Shown here in pieces: positions 50,061 to 60,314 of a stretch of 64,000 bases of DNA (position 1 is its first letter; every line of letters begins with the position of its first letter). The translations under genes and the position numbers were made by a program. The notes beneath the pieces were generated by a model. That model was not told the DNA's origin, ran no database searches, and saw only the letters and a list, made by a program, of their open reading frames with translations. This stretch comes from Chrysophaeum taylorii (taxonomy: Eukaryota; Sar; Pelagophyceae; Pelagomonadales; Pelagomonadaceae), in contig JAQMWT010000362.1 of NCBI GenBank assembly GCA_029834535.1, positions 124,001-188,000 of the forward strand, in the 5' to 3' direction.

Positions 50061-50126
50061 GACCAGGTGAACGTAACGGGACCAGGTGAAGTTAGTGGGG
50101 TTAGAGATTGGGACTAGGTGAACTTA
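50061..50126 (+). repeat. Minisatellite, right of the Copia insertion
   Basis: Continuation of the GGTGAAC.TA.TGGG array. It begins with the second GACCA target copy and ends within about 35 bp of the pseudouridine synthase start codon. Confidence 0.75.
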
Positions 50127-50162
50127 ATGGCCTGCACTTGTTACTTATATTCGTATCCACAC

Positions 50163-51305
50163 ATGTCAGGACGCCCCGAGTATCGCGTCGTCGACGGCGT
50201 GCGGCACGTGGTGCCGTACATTTTTCGGTACCGCATGCACTGTAAGCGGCGGTGGGTCGGGCGGTCGGTGGAGGAGGTGATGGTAAACGAGTTCAAGGCG
50301 AACCCGCCGGAGTACTACCGCGCCGCGCTTCGCGACGGACGCATCACGGTTCGTGGGAACGCGTCGTGCCTGCGCGATGGCGACGTGATAGAGCACATCG
50401 CACACCGGCACGAGCCACCCGTGGTCGCACGAGTCGTCGTGGTCGCGAACGACGCCCGCGTCGTGGCCGTCGACAAGCCGCCGTCGATGCCGATGCATCC
50501 GTGCGGCTCGTACCACTATAACACGCTCGCGTCCGTCCTCCGGTTCGAACACGGGATCGAGGCGCGCCAGGTCCATCGTCTCGATAAGCTGACGTCGGGG
50601 CTGGTGGTGTTGGCGAAAACGGCGGCGGTCGCGAGGGAGCTCTGCGAGGCAATCGGAGGGGGTCTCGCGCGAAAGACTTACCTCGCGAGGGTCTCGGGCG
50701 ACTTCCCGAACAACGCGCCGAAAGCGAAACTCCTCGACAAAGAGCCGAGCCCCAAGCGACTCAAGGGTGAGTCGGAGGCCGCGGCGGCGGCGCGCGCCAT
50801 GGAGGGCACCTGGCGTCCGGTGGGTGACGCGCTCGAGGTCAACGTTTCGATCGCTTGCAAATCCCACAAGGACGGGGTTTACGAATGCTCGCCCGACGGT
50901 CGCCCCTCGCAGACGCGCTTCCGGAGGCTGCGCTCCTTCGACGACGACGGCACCACGCTGGTCGAATGCTCTCCGATGACTGGCAGGACGCACCAGATCA
51001 GACTCCATCTCCAGTGGCTCGGCCACCCCATAGCCAACGACGCGTGCTACGGCGGCAAGACTGTAGACCTCATGGAGCCAACCGCGCTCATATTTCGAGA
51101 AGAAGAGGATTCGTTGTCATCTCGTTTTTCTGAGGAAACGGAAGACGCTGCGGCGATCGTCGCGCGCCGCGAGTGCGAGCGCTGTCGCGCCCCGCCCGAC
51201 GAAACGGGACCCCACCCGCGCTCAATCTGGCTCCACGCGCTCCGCTACGCCGCCGGCGAAACCTGGTCCTACGAGACCGACCCGCCGCCCTGGGCTGGCT
51301 CGTGA
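50163..51305 (+). CDS. RluA-family tRNA pseudouridine synthase, RPUSD2/PUS9 type
   Basis: 380 residues from MSGRPEYRVVDGVRHVVPY; an in-frame ATG at 50,127 is an alternative but lies at the edge of the repeat. The N-terminus (YIFRYRMHCKRRWVGRSVEEVMVNEF) and DGRITVRG resemble the S4-like half of the RPUSD2/PUS9/RIB2 group, followed by HRHEPPV and VDKPPSMPMHPCGSYHYNT, both group signatures. The catalytic motif HRLDKLTSGLVVLAK carries the nucleophilic Asp (about residue 140). GRTHQIRLHLQWLGHPIANDACYGG closes the core. In yeast these enzymes convert U32 of tRNAs to pseudouridine in cytosol or mitochondria. A Glu/Ser-rich insertion and a Cys pair (about 325-345) precede the C-terminus. The promoter region is occupied by the minisatellite and Copia. 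Confidence 0.92.
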   Translation: MSGRPEYRVVDGVRHVVPYIFRYRMHCKRRWVGRSVEEVMVNEFKANPPEYYRAALRDGRITVRGNASCLRDGDVIEHIAHRHEPPVVARVVVVANDARVVAVDKPPSMPMHPCGSYHYNTLASVLRFEHGIEARQVHRLDKLTSGLVVLAKTAAVARELCEAIGGGLARKTYLARVSGDFPNNAPKAKLLDKEPSPKRLKGESEAAAAARAMEGTWRPVGDALEVNVSIACKSHKDGVYECSPDGRPSQTRFRRLRSFDDDGTTLVECSPMTGRTHQIRLHLQWLGHPIANDACYGGKTVDLMEPTALIFREEEDSLSSRFSEETEDAAAIVARRECERCRAPPDETGPHPRSIWLHALRYAAGETWSYETDPPPWAGS

Positions 51306-51322
51306 GAGTATATAATGACTCA

Positions 51323-52543
51323 TCATCCGTACGCGCGCCCCCTAGATGATGATGATGATGATGATGACGATGATGATGACGATGATGATGATGATACTAG
51401 CATGTTGATCTGGCGCCGCGCCTCGGCGAGCTCGGCCTCGAGCGCCCGGATGGTGAGTTCTCGATCGACGAGGCGGGACTCGAGGGCACCGAGGACCGAC
51501 TCGTAGTGCGCGACGAGACTCTCCTGATCACGACTCGGGCATCGCCGGTCCACCCGTGCTTCCTGTGGCTGCAGTTTTTTGGGCGCCGCCCGATTTTCCT
51601 CTGGCTGGCGTTCTTCGGGCGGTAGTTTTTTGGGTCCCCCCGGTTTTCCCTCCGGTTTTTCGGGGGCCGGCGGCAGTTTCCCCTCTGGTCGGCGTTCTTC
51701 GAGGGCCGGCGGCAGCACAGCCCGTTCTTTCTCGGGCTCCTGAAGTTCGTCGGGCCATTCTCCCTCTGGCGGTGTCTTCCTACGGTGCTTGCGGGTGACT
51801 AGGCGAGCATCAGCCGCAAAGCCCAAAAGCTCGAGGAGCTCGGGTCTGTTTGCCGTTGCGTCGACGACAACGAGGTACGTCGCGGTCGCGATGTCGCTCT
51901 TCACGAGATGCGTCAGCTTGGCCTCGCGGGCCGGGACGAAGTGCCCCGCTGCGGCCGCCGCCACGCAGCGCCGGAGCGCGAGGCGGTCCATCGGCGAGGC
52001 GCGCGCCAGCACGATGGTCGTGCTTTCCCGAGCGGGTCTCTCCAAGCTCAGCCGCAACACGAGAGACTGCTTGGCTCTCGAAAAAACGTCGGAGAAAAAA
52101 ACCGCCGCCTCGTCGACGGTCCTGACGGTCCGGGTCCCCAAGGTCTCGGCCCGGGCCCGATGCGCTGCGACGGCCGCAACGCGCACCGTCCCGTCGTCGG
52201 TCCTCGCTTCGGCGAGCCACTGCGCGCACCGTAGGGCGAACCCGCCCTCGAAGACGCCGCGGAACCAGCGTGGGTTCTCGTGCGCGAGGGGCTTGAGCGG
52301 AGACGGAAACTCGCGCCCGCACACGCCCCCCAAAAAGTCCTCGGCACCCGTGCCGATGATCGTCGTGCGTCGACCCATCGCGAGGCGCGGCCGCACGGCC
52401 TCCCACAGCGCGCCAGTCCCGTCCAGGACGACGCGATCCACGGCGACGCGACGCCCCTCGACCTCCGACGCGACGAGCTCCACAGCGTCGCCCTCCGTGA
52501 CAAGCCGCTCCGAACGACCCTCGACGCGGACGAGGACGGACAT
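51323..52543 (-). CDS. Uncharacterised protein with Pro/Lys/Glu-rich linker, coiled coil and poly-Ser tail
   Basis: 406 residues from MSVLVRVEGRSERLVTEGD; a longer frame up to 53,080 is open but low in complexity. The first about 250 residues look globular, with alternating strands and helices (TTIIGTGAEDFLGG, FALRCAQWLAEAR, AVFFSDVFSRAKQSLVLRLSLER, TYLVVVDATANRPELLELLGFAADAR). I recognise no family. A repetitive linker follows (LPPALEERRPEGKLPPAPEKPEGK), then a coiled coil (YESVLGALESRLVDRELTIRALEAELAEARRQI), then a run of about 17 Ser encoded by a GAT/GAC repeat on the other strand. The stop lies 17 bp from that of the convergent pseudouridine synthase gene. Confidence 0.65.
   Translation of the reverse strand: MSVLVRVEGRSERLVTEGDAVELVASEVEGRRVAVDRVVLDGTGALWEAVRPRLAMGRRTTIIGTGAEDFLGGVCGREFPSPLKPLAHENPRWFRGVFEGGFALRCAQWLAEARTDDGTVRVAAVAAHRARAETLGTRTVRTVDEAAVFFSDVFSRAKQSLVLRLSLERPARESTTIVLARASPMDRLALRRCVAAAAAGHFVPAREAKLTHLVKSDIATATYLVVVDATANRPELLELLGFAADARLVTRKHRRKTPPEGEWPDELQEPEKERAVLPPALEERRPEGKLPPAPEKPEGKPGGPKKLPPEERQPEENRAAPKKLQPQEARVDRRCPSRDQESLVAHYESVLGALESRLVDRELTIRALEAELAEARRQINMLVSSSSSSSSSSSSSSSSSRGRAYG
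51343..51397 (+). repeat. (GAT)n trinucleotide run
   Basis: About 18 units of GAT with a few GAC; it encodes the poly-Ser tail of the minus-strand gene. Confidence 0.9.
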
Positions 52544-52615
52544 CAACGGAATAAGGGTAAGGAATGAATAATCAATGACGCACCCCACCACCCAAGAGTG
52601 ACGACTCACCCGAAT

Positions 52616-52939
52616 ATGATGACGCAATGTGGTTCGAACAACAGCCGGCTCGAGGAGGACCCGACCAAGGCCGAGCGACCGACGAGACGACGAGCGACCG
52701 TTGCGATGCTTCTCGTCTTCTTGGCCGTCGTCGTGCAGCGGCAAGAGACTCCTCGAGGCTCGTTGAGGAAGAGGCTTTATTTTCGCGACGTGTCCGCCGC
52801 CGCCGCCGCCGCCGAGGCGACGACCAAGGACCTCATCGAGGCTACCCCCGGCGGCCCCACGGAATCCGAAGCAACCTACGTACCCGCCCGTTCTCCCCCA
52901 TCCTATGCCCCGGCCGTCTCGCTCTTGCTCGTCATCTGA
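52616..52939 (+). CDS. Possible small membrane-anchored protein
   Basis: 107 codons from an ATG. A basic patch (RRRATVAMLLVFLAVVVQ, about 27-44) gives one membrane span in a type II arrangement, followed by an Ala run from a GCC repeat and a polar tail. No family. It is divergent from the coiled-coil gene at 52,543. It could be a chance frame in GC-rich DNA. Confidence 0.3.
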   Translation: MMTQCGSNNSRLEEDPTKAERPTRRRATVAMLLVFLAVVVQRQETPRGSLRKRLYFRDVSAAAAAAEATTKDLIEATPGGPTESEATYVPARSPPSYAPAVSLLLVI

Positions 52940-54355
52940 CAACAGCCTTTGTACCGCTTCAGTCGCCGAAGCGGTGCCCCGTTTTTTTTTTTTCTCGCGA
53001 GTGCTCATGTCCAAGACGCCCGTGCTCGCGAGTGTCTCCATTGTGCCACAAACCATGTATACTCTACTCTGTGGCACCATCCTTTTTGTGTCCTCAATCC
53101 ACCTGGAAGCTTAGCATACACTGTTATTTTTTGCTTGTTGCTGCCCACGGCCGGCCGTGGTGTTCCTTTCTCACTCACTTGCTTCGGAGTTGACATAAAG
53201 CGGAAGGGCGAGCCGCCGCAACGCGGAAGTGGTGGCTAAGACACGACAATTCGACGGAACGAAGACCAACCTTTTTTGGGGGCAGTAAGATTGCGCTCCT
53301 CGAAGGGAGGGGGGGGGGGCACGTGCGCCTGTAGAGCGACTGAAAGATGCCGTCCGAGGCAGTCCGCTTTCTTGGTTGGTCCAAATGTTTCGCCGCGGCG
53401 GCGGCGGCGGCGGCGGCCTTCGCGTTCGAAGCACGAAGTCCATGCGGTGGTGGTGCTCCGTTTATAGGCATGGCAGTATTCACTGTGCGCACGAAAAGGA
53501 TCGTAGAAGGGCCTATTGCTGTATCATCTCAAGCTTACCCGGAGAGAGATAACGACATGAAGGCAGCCTTGTTGTAGGGCGACTCCAAGCCCAGGGGGGG
53601 GTGGGATATATATAACCCGTCGATCGACAATATCTCACCCAAAAAACCCCAAAGTAGTAAACTGGGATCCGCGAAATAAGCAAATTCGACGAGAAGTGTC
53701 CTCTAAAAGATGGTGAAGGGCGGGCGGCCTTTCTTCTAGTTTGGCGGATGGTGTTCCAAAGGATGACGGGTCGTCCTTGGGTAAGCGAGGAGCAGACGTC
53801 GTTGCGTTGTTGCCGCGGTTATCATCAATCAATGGTGCACGCTTCGTGGACGTTGGAAGATATCCCAGCAAGTAAGTAAGGACCTTAGCCGGCACCGACC
53901 AAAAAGCGCGGTGACGACGCCAGCTGGAGAGAAGATTTTGGTCGACAGAAGAAGCAATACTCGGAACGTTATCGTAGATGTCCCAAATAGAGTGCTGGTC
54001 CCGTCGCGAGGACCAGGGCAGCACGCGAGAATCTTGACGGCGCCGTCATCTTCGGTCCGCGTACCTTCGCGGCTGCCCCAAGGCACGCAGTTCCACAATA
54101 AATCGCATGGCGTCGTCCGCGCCGCTCGACGGGATCCCTGATTGCACGGTCGATGACGCACCTGGACGAGTGGCCTGGGCGCAGCCACGCAAGCGCCGAT
54201 CGCCCAGGCTTTTTTCGGTTCAGCAGTTACAAGGATCCAACCAACCATATAGTCGCGTTGAAAGTGAAAGGAAAAGCCAAACAAACAGAACGTTGTTGAG
54301 TTGAGCCCCCGGCCGGCCGGCTGGGGGAAAACGCAAACACAAGTGGGTGGTGGGA
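52940..54355. other. 1.4 kb without a recognised gene
   Basis: Contains a CGG/GCG run at about 53,395-53,420, G-runs near 53,305 and 53,597, and TATATATAA at about 53,609. Frames up to 250 codons exist on the minus strand at 53,829-54,575, but they overlap the last exon of the PNUTS-like gene and show no domain. Confidence 0.45.
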
Positions 54356-56460
54356 TTATAGTCTGGAATAGGAGGAACCGCGTGGTGCCGGCCCAGCTCG
54401 GGGGGGCGGTCTTCGATACGACGCCTGCTGCGAGTATCGCGGCTGCGGGTTGCCGCCAAAGCCGCCGGCATTGTGCTGCGGCACCTGGTAATTTTTGGGC
54501 GGACGTTGTTGCTGTCGTTGTTGTTGTTGCTGCTGTCGTTGTTGGAGCTGCGAGAGGGTGGGGTGTGTCAGTCAAAACGCGAAAAAAAGTAGTAGAACAA
54601 ACGAGGCGCGCGTCGTCGTACCTTTGCGACGACGTCGTTGAGGCGGCGCTGGTCTAGCGCGCCGTCGGGACCGATGATGGAGCCCGAGAGGAAGCTGCGC
54701 GCGGCGTAAGAGACGGCGAGGCGCGCGGCGACAACAACAACAACTCACGGGTCTCCGAGGATCGCCTCGAGAACGTCGTTATCCAAGTCCATGAGCGCGG
54801 GGTGGATGCCGCTATCGGGGATCGCCTCCTGGAATCCCTCTCCGGAGGGTGCCACGTCGAAGCCAGACGCTCCGGCGTCGTCGTAGGACGTTTCGCGGGC
54901 GGGCTCGAGGGTCGGCTCGGAAAACCCCGTGGTGGTGGTTGTGGTCGATCCATCATCCAACGGGATGCGGGGGACGTGCTGGAAGTCCTTGGGTCCTAGG
55001 AGCAACTCGGGGTCGCGTTCGTCGGGGGAGCGGGGGATGTCGCGCGGATGGAGGTATCTCGCTTCGATGAGTCGTTCGAGGCGGCGCGGTTGCACCGTCT
55101 GGGCCTCGGGGCTGTTGAGCGAAAAATCCTCGAGCGCTGGCAAGTCGAGCTTTTGAGGTCGCGCCCACGGCCTCGTCGCTTTCATCGAGCGCAACGCCAA
55201 CACGCGGTCGGCGGCAGCCCGCTCGCGCGCGGCGGCCGCCTCGCGCTTCGCCTTGTCGAGCGCTTTCTTCTCGGCCTCGTGCTCGAGACGCATGCGCTCG
55301 CGCAGCGACAAATTCGACATCGAAAGGTCACCGTCGAGCCAGCCTGGCACGGGATCGCGGTGGTCGGCGAGGCGCTTGCCCTGGTCGTCGGCCCACGAGA
55401 CGCGCTTGCGCTCGCCCAGTTGCGCGCGCTCGAGGAGGTCTCCGAGAGCCGGGTCGAACGGCCGACTTTGGGGCCGCTTTGCCCCCCGTGGACTCCGTTT
55501 TGCCGCCGCAGTGTCGTACCACGCGAGATCCTCGTCGTCCTCGTCGCCGGGGGTCCCCGGGAGCTCCTTGAGCTCCTTGACGCCGCCGCCCTTGCCGCTG
55601 CGACGAGCTTCGGCGCGCTCCGATCGCGTCGACGTCTGGAGATTCGCGAGCGGGTCCAGCGTCGGCACCGGCTTGACATGGGGTTTGATGCCGCTATTCG
55701 TCGTCGTCGTCGTCGTTTTGGACGCCGCCGCCGTCGCCGCTTCCGACACCGGCTCGTCTCCGACGCTTTTGATCCACTCGTCCATCAGTTGCGCGCACAA
55801 GCCCGCGATCGTCTCGCTGCCCTTCTTGTCGCGGAGCCGCTTGACGACGCGGCCCACGTCAGAGGACCGGATCGCGCGCTTGGTCACCGGAAGCAAGCGC
55901 AGCACGCCGATGATCAACGCGAGGAGGTCGTCGTCGGAGCTTCCCGCGAGCCATTCCCCTAGAGGCCGCAACCCCCCGGCCTCCACAAACTGCGTTGTCG
56001 CTGCGGTCGACGACTTCTGCAACACAGCGAGAAAGACGGCCTTTTGGAGCGACGACCCGCTATCCCGCACGCGACCCAACAGCGCCGCAAGGCGCTCGCC
56101 GCCATCCCCCGCCAACGCGCCGCGAACGTCTACGAGGCTCAGTAACCGGATCTCGTGGCTGTCCGGTTCGACCAACGGGGCGTCATCCTCCACAACCGAT
56201 GCGACCACCTTTGGCTCGCACGACTTGCGCCGCTTTTTTCGCGGCGGCGCCGACGACGTCTCTACCACCCCCACCAAGGGGGTCCCGTTACTCCTAACGA
56301 CCGCAACTCCGCCGCCGCTGCTAGGGGCAGGAGCTACCGCCTCCACCTCCATCGTCACCGGGGGCTGTGGCACGTCCTCATCACGCAGCTCCGGGGGAGG
56401 CGCCTCGTCCTCCTCGGCCACCACTACGACGGGGATGGGGGGCTGGTCGACCATCGCCAT
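54356..56460 (-). CDS. PNUTS-like PP1 regulatory protein: TFIIS N-domain plus RVxW-type motif (spliced)
   Basis: Exons 56,460-54,749, 54,694-54,622 and 54,547-54,356, with introns of 54 and 74 bp (GTGAGT...GCAG and GTACGA...GCAG), give 658 residues. Residues about 120-260 form a TFIIS N-terminal (LW) domain: LQKAVFLAVLQKSS, LIIGVLRLLPVTKRAIRSSDVGRVVKRL, and LCAQLMDEWIKSV. Further on comes RKRVSWADDQGKRL, close to the PP1-docking motif of PNUTS (TVTWPEEGKL). A charged helical stretch follows, then a Gln-rich tail encoded by exon 3 ending in RGSSYSRL, with Pro/Arg/Gly bias. PNUTS targets phosphatase PP1 to chromatin and RNA polymerase II; the role here is inferred from domain order. Without splicing the protein would stop at DP just after exon 1. 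An ATG at 56,802 in the same frame would add about 114 low-complexity residues. Confidence 0.75.
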
Positions 56461-57370
56461 CGCGCCACTCGCGATTCGAACACGCGCCGAGAGGGCCCAA
56501 CGGACCACAGTCCAAGGGAAGTCTGCGCTGGCGCTGCAACTTAGGACACGGCTCGTCGCCTGACCAGACAGCCGACGGAGGCCGGCAGCCGGTGTGGAGC
56601 TACGCGTCTGCAGGAAGAGCGGGTGCTTGCGCGCCGAGGACGGACGCACGCGCCAAGGACCCTCCTCGGCGAGAAGGGAATAAGCTGTGGTGTCTGAAGA
56701 TGGCGCCCTTCGAAGAATAGGTGTCGACGCGATCGAAGAGGAAGGGGGAGGGGAAAGGGGCGTCAAGGCAGGCGTCTCGAAGGCGACCTCTTGAGAGGTC
56801 ATCAATAGGAAGACGAGGTTGGGGTATCTTGGAAGGATGGCAGTTGTTAAAGCGCCGCGAGCAGCGCGGCCGCGTCGCGAGCCACGTCGCGATCCACGTC
56901 TCAGACCGTACTGTGGGTTGGCGCCGTCGGCACGCGCTCGCGGATCCCAGCGTAGTCGGGGTTGGCGGTGCCACGCGAATCCGCGGGACCTTCTCTCCTA
57001 AACGCTGCCGATGTAGTACTCATAAAATGGCTCGTGCACATCTTTATTGTTATTATTAGTCCCCATTTATTTATATATCCTGCGAAGAGTGTACGACTTT
57101 GTAGGTCGAAAGTGTCCGTCGAAAGTGTCGCGTACGTCAACAGCCTTTTCGGATTGCGGTCGTCCTTACTGGGCTCGCCGGACATCCCGATGCTCTTGTT
57201 TTTCCGGACATCCCTTGCTGGCACGACGCCGCGTCTTGCGGGCCGATAATTGATGAGGCCCCCAGAAGAATTATTAAATTTGATGTTGACCCTATCGGTT
57301 ATCAATGTAGCAGCCTTAAGATGTGATGTCACCATTTGACTCTTAGGATATTGCATCGTGCAATCTTAAA
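56461..57370. other. Intergenic, nothing recognised
   Basis: Divergent spacer between the PNUTS-like and ankyrin genes. AT-rich core at about 57,020-57,080 and 57,240-57,300; no repeats or RNA genes seen. An upstream in-frame extension of the PNUTS-like gene reaches 56,802. Confidence 0.45.
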
Positions 57371-58201
57371 ATGCAAGCCCTTCAGGACCGACTCAAGGAA
57401 TCGAGACGCCTTCGCGCGGAACTCGGCAACGAGGAGAAGGAGCCTCTGGCTAAGGAGGATCGCGTCCTTTCGCTCGCCCGGAAACAGTACCGACAGGGTC
57501 TTCGGATCTTCGCCTCGCAACTGACAACAATACACAAATGCGCGGAGACCAACGATCTCGCTGGCTTGCGCCAATTTTTGAGTGGACTCCATCCAGAACC
57601 TATCGATATACAGGATCGCTGGGGAAACACGTGCCTGGTCCTCGCGAGCGAGCGCGGCTATGCTCATTTCGTCAAGGCGCTGTTGAAGGAAGGAGCCGAC
57701 CCAAAGATACGCAATGCCAAGGGTCAGACGGCCGTGCACGCCGCGGTGGTGGGGGGTCACGTCAAGGTCCTTAAGACCCTTCACAGCGCCGGGGCTTCAG
57801 TCCTCGACCGCGACAACACGGGCGCACTCCCGGCGCACTACGCTGCACAGGCCGACGACGCGACGATCCTCGCGGCGCTCTACGACTGCTGTCGCCAGGA
57901 CGAAGACGGGCGAAAACTCATTCTGGAAGGCACAATGAATGGCGGCATGACGCCCGCGCATTCGGCTGCCTTGTTTGACTCGCCGGACGCCCTCGCCTAT
58001 CTGAACAGCCTCGGCTGCGATCTCGACGCTCAGGATGAAGCGCGAGAAACACCCGCGCACAAGGCGGCGCGCGTCCAAGCCCTAGGAGCCGTTGCCTATC
58101 TCCGCGCCCAAACCGCCGCCGATTTCTGCGTCCGCAACGCGGAGGGCGACACGCCCGACGACCTACTGCGAGACAATACGCGCGCCTGGCTGTGCGAGTA
58201 G
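57371..58201 (+). CDS. Ankyrin-repeat protein
   Basis: 276 residues, no intron. An N-terminal charged helix (about 1-50) is followed by ankyrin repeats of about 33 residues: DIQDRWGNTCLVLASERGYAHFVKALLKEGADP, KIRNAKGQTAVHAAVVGGHVKVLKTLHSAGASV, LDRDNTGALPAHYAAQADDATILAALYDC, then a longer unit with MNGGMTPAHSAALFDSPDALAYLNSLGCDL, DAQDEARETPAHKAARVQALGAVAYLRAQ and a capping NAEGDTPDDLLRD. The repeated T.AH.AA matches the TPLHxAA consensus. Ankyrin repeats bind other proteins; the partner is unknown. Confidence 0.88.
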   Translation: MQALQDRLKESRRLRAELGNEEKEPLAKEDRVLSLARKQYRQGLRIFASQLTTIHKCAETNDLAGLRQFLSGLHPEPIDIQDRWGNTCLVLASERGYAHFVKALLKEGADPKIRNAKGQTAVHAAVVGGHVKVLKTLHSAGASVLDRDNTGALPAHYAAQADDATILAALYDCCRQDEDGRKLILEGTMNGGMTPAHSAALFDSPDALAYLNSLGCDLDAQDEARETPAHKAARVQALGAVAYLRAQTAADFCVRNAEGDTPDDLLRDNTRAWLCE

Positions 58202-59324
58202 GTTTGTTTAAAAAAATGAAAAATCTCGTAGCAGCATGTTGCTCTCCCTCCTCGACTCAGCACGCAAAAACGCTCGCCTGCAGGATGTCTTTAGCACTCG
58301 GACCACCTAGCTGCATCAATTTCCGAGTCTCATTTACACTCACCTTCCTACACGTGTCGATCTTGCGGTAGTTTGTGGCGAACGAACACAGTGGCTCGTC
58401 GGTGGCACCACCCACAGCGCATATGATATGCGGTAGTGATCGTGAACCGGCGCTCGCACTGCCACTAGGTCGTGAGGGCGATTATCATAGGAAATAATCT
58501 GGACGGGCGCAGACTAGCTCCCTGTTGTATTCGAAGGAGTCTGAGATGGTAAGGTGGTTGTCGTAAACTCGTTGATCTCGACTACCGAGAAGAGTGTGAG
58601 AAGAAGGCTCCATACCACCACAACGGCAACAATACTACACCTGGTCCGTCAGAACGTCTTTTTTCCCGATCGTTCCATCTCCGAGGTCCCGCCGAGTAGT
58701 CGATGTAAACGAAGGTTGACGACTGTTGGAGCTCGTACAAATACCCCCGCACACTGTGCACTCGTTGCACACGCAACAATACCATACTTTCTTCAATTTT
58801 CTTTGGATCTTCTTTTTATTATATTTTGAAATAAATGTATTTGTTTGGACCTCCTGGCCGCTAACTTGCACGTATAGGAAGTGCATGGAACTTTCCCCAG
58901 GTTTGCCAACCCATCCCGTAGTCCTCCGAGAGTATGCCCCACAACCAGACAAAAAACTGTTCACGGACGGACACTAAAAGCAGTTCCCGCTTAACAAAGG
59001 GGACCTCTTGGCAATAGTAGCAGTAGTTCCGTTGTCGTCGTCGTCGTCGTAGGAGGTCGAAAGACTCTTCAGCTCGAGAGGCAGCAGAAGGAGCTGCCGC
59101 AGCATCATTATCATCATCAATCATCGGATCGGATTCGTCGCCTCGGAACGCTACAGGGCGAGGTGGGACCTGGCCACCCAGCAAAGAAAGAGAGAAATGG
59201 GGATGAAGAGAGAGGTGAGGGCGCTTGTCGGCCGGACTTGGGGTGGTTCCGATAAAGAACGAAAGAAAGCCGCGTCCATGAGAGACTCGGTCGACGACGA
59301 TGCACCAAGGTTCCTCGGTAGGTA
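58202..59324. other. 1.1 kb without a recognised gene
   Basis: Between the ankyrin gene (plus) and the heat shock factor gene (minus, 3' end). Only short frames; an AT-rich patch at about 58,790-58,850 may serve as poly-A signal region. A GTC run near 59,035 and CAT run near 59,105 are simple repeats. Confidence 0.45.
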
Positions 59325-60314
59325 CTAGCGCGCGGTACCGTTGGGAACGCTCGGTTGGCGGACGTGGTGCTGCTTGCCGAAAATGTTGACGCGCATGCTC
59401 GACTGGTTAGGTCTGTTGTCGAAGGACGGTTCGTCCGAAATGGGCGCGAGATCACCATCTGTCGGCGGGTCGAAAAAGGGCATCGTAGACGACGGCGGTA
59501 GGTGCGAGGTCGGATCGTTCTCCAAAAACGAAAGCAAAAGGCCCGACTCGAAGACGTCTTCTCTTCGTCCAGGCCTGTCGGGAGACAAGGGCTCGAGCGC
59601 GTCGTGCTCGAGGGCCGACTCTAAACTCCTTTGCTGCGGCGGCGGCGCCGGGGCCGTCGGTGCCTCGTCGTCTAGGCGGTGGTCGTCGTCGCGCGCGAAC
59701 GCGTCGTCGAGAGAGTACTGACGATCGTGCCGTGGCTGCGTTAATGGTGGTTGACCACCGTTTTGTGGAACGGCCGCGCCCTGGTAGGGTCCGAGGTCGG
59801 TCCGGCGACGCTTTGGATCTGGATATCGCGGTTGCGACCACGGCGCCGCTTCTGTCGCGGGGGTTAGGACGACAGACGAAAGAGACTCACCCTGTTGCGA
59901 AGACGGCGCCTTGCGGCGAATTCGCAAGAGCGAATCAGGCCTGCGAACGCGTCCATTCGCCCAAATAAATTTACGCACGGTAGGCCCTGGAGCTCGTCGT
60001 GCATGTACATGCAAGGAGCCAGTTTTCCCTTGCCTTCCACCTTGCGAAACCCAAAATTGTTCAGCTGCCGTTGAAACGAGCTGAAGTTGGAATGACGGAA
60101 ATACGCCGACATCTTCTTTTCTAGCGCCGACGGATCCTGGATGAAAATCTTGCCTATCACAAAATCGATCACGTCCGTCCCGACCTCAGGCACACGACGC
60201 ACCCCCGTTCCATGCAATCAACTGGGGGTCCTCCGACTTGACCATTGCGAGCAGTTTCACTAAAAAGTCTGGCGGATTTGAGGTCCGCCTCGAGGACCCA
60301 CCGAGGGTCTCCAT
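59325..60314 (-). CDS. Heat shock transcription factor (spliced)
   Basis: Exons 60,314-60,203, 60,153-59,979, 59,940-59,891 and 59,851-59,325 give 287 residues; introns of 49, 38 and 39 bp start GTGCGT, GTGCGT and GTGAGT. Only after removal of the first intron do PPDFLVKLLAMVKSEDPQLIAWNGG and KIFIQDPSALEKKMSAYFRHSN join into the HSF DNA-binding domain; FSSFQRQLNNFGFRKV is its recognition helix and wing start. KLAPCMYMHDEL followed across intron 2 by PPDSLLRIRRK replaces the usual 'F.RG...LL..I.RK'. The 39-bp third intron is also in frame and could be retained. The C-terminal part is Pro/Asp-rich, with DDHRLDDE and FFDPPTDG, as in activation domains; no clear heptad trimerisation zipper was seen. 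HSFs bind nGAAn repeats and drive stress genes; stramenopiles often carry many HSF paralogs. Confidence 0.88.

Noticed and set aside
51323-52543. Kinesin-type motor for the unrecognised protein
   Set aside because: GTGAEDFLGG only loosely resembles a P-loop; no Switch I/II or LAGSE motif.
53829-54575. A 248-codon minus frame downstream of the PNUTS-like gene
   Set aside because: It conflicts with the third exon, which is needed to continue the PNUTS-like frame; no domain.
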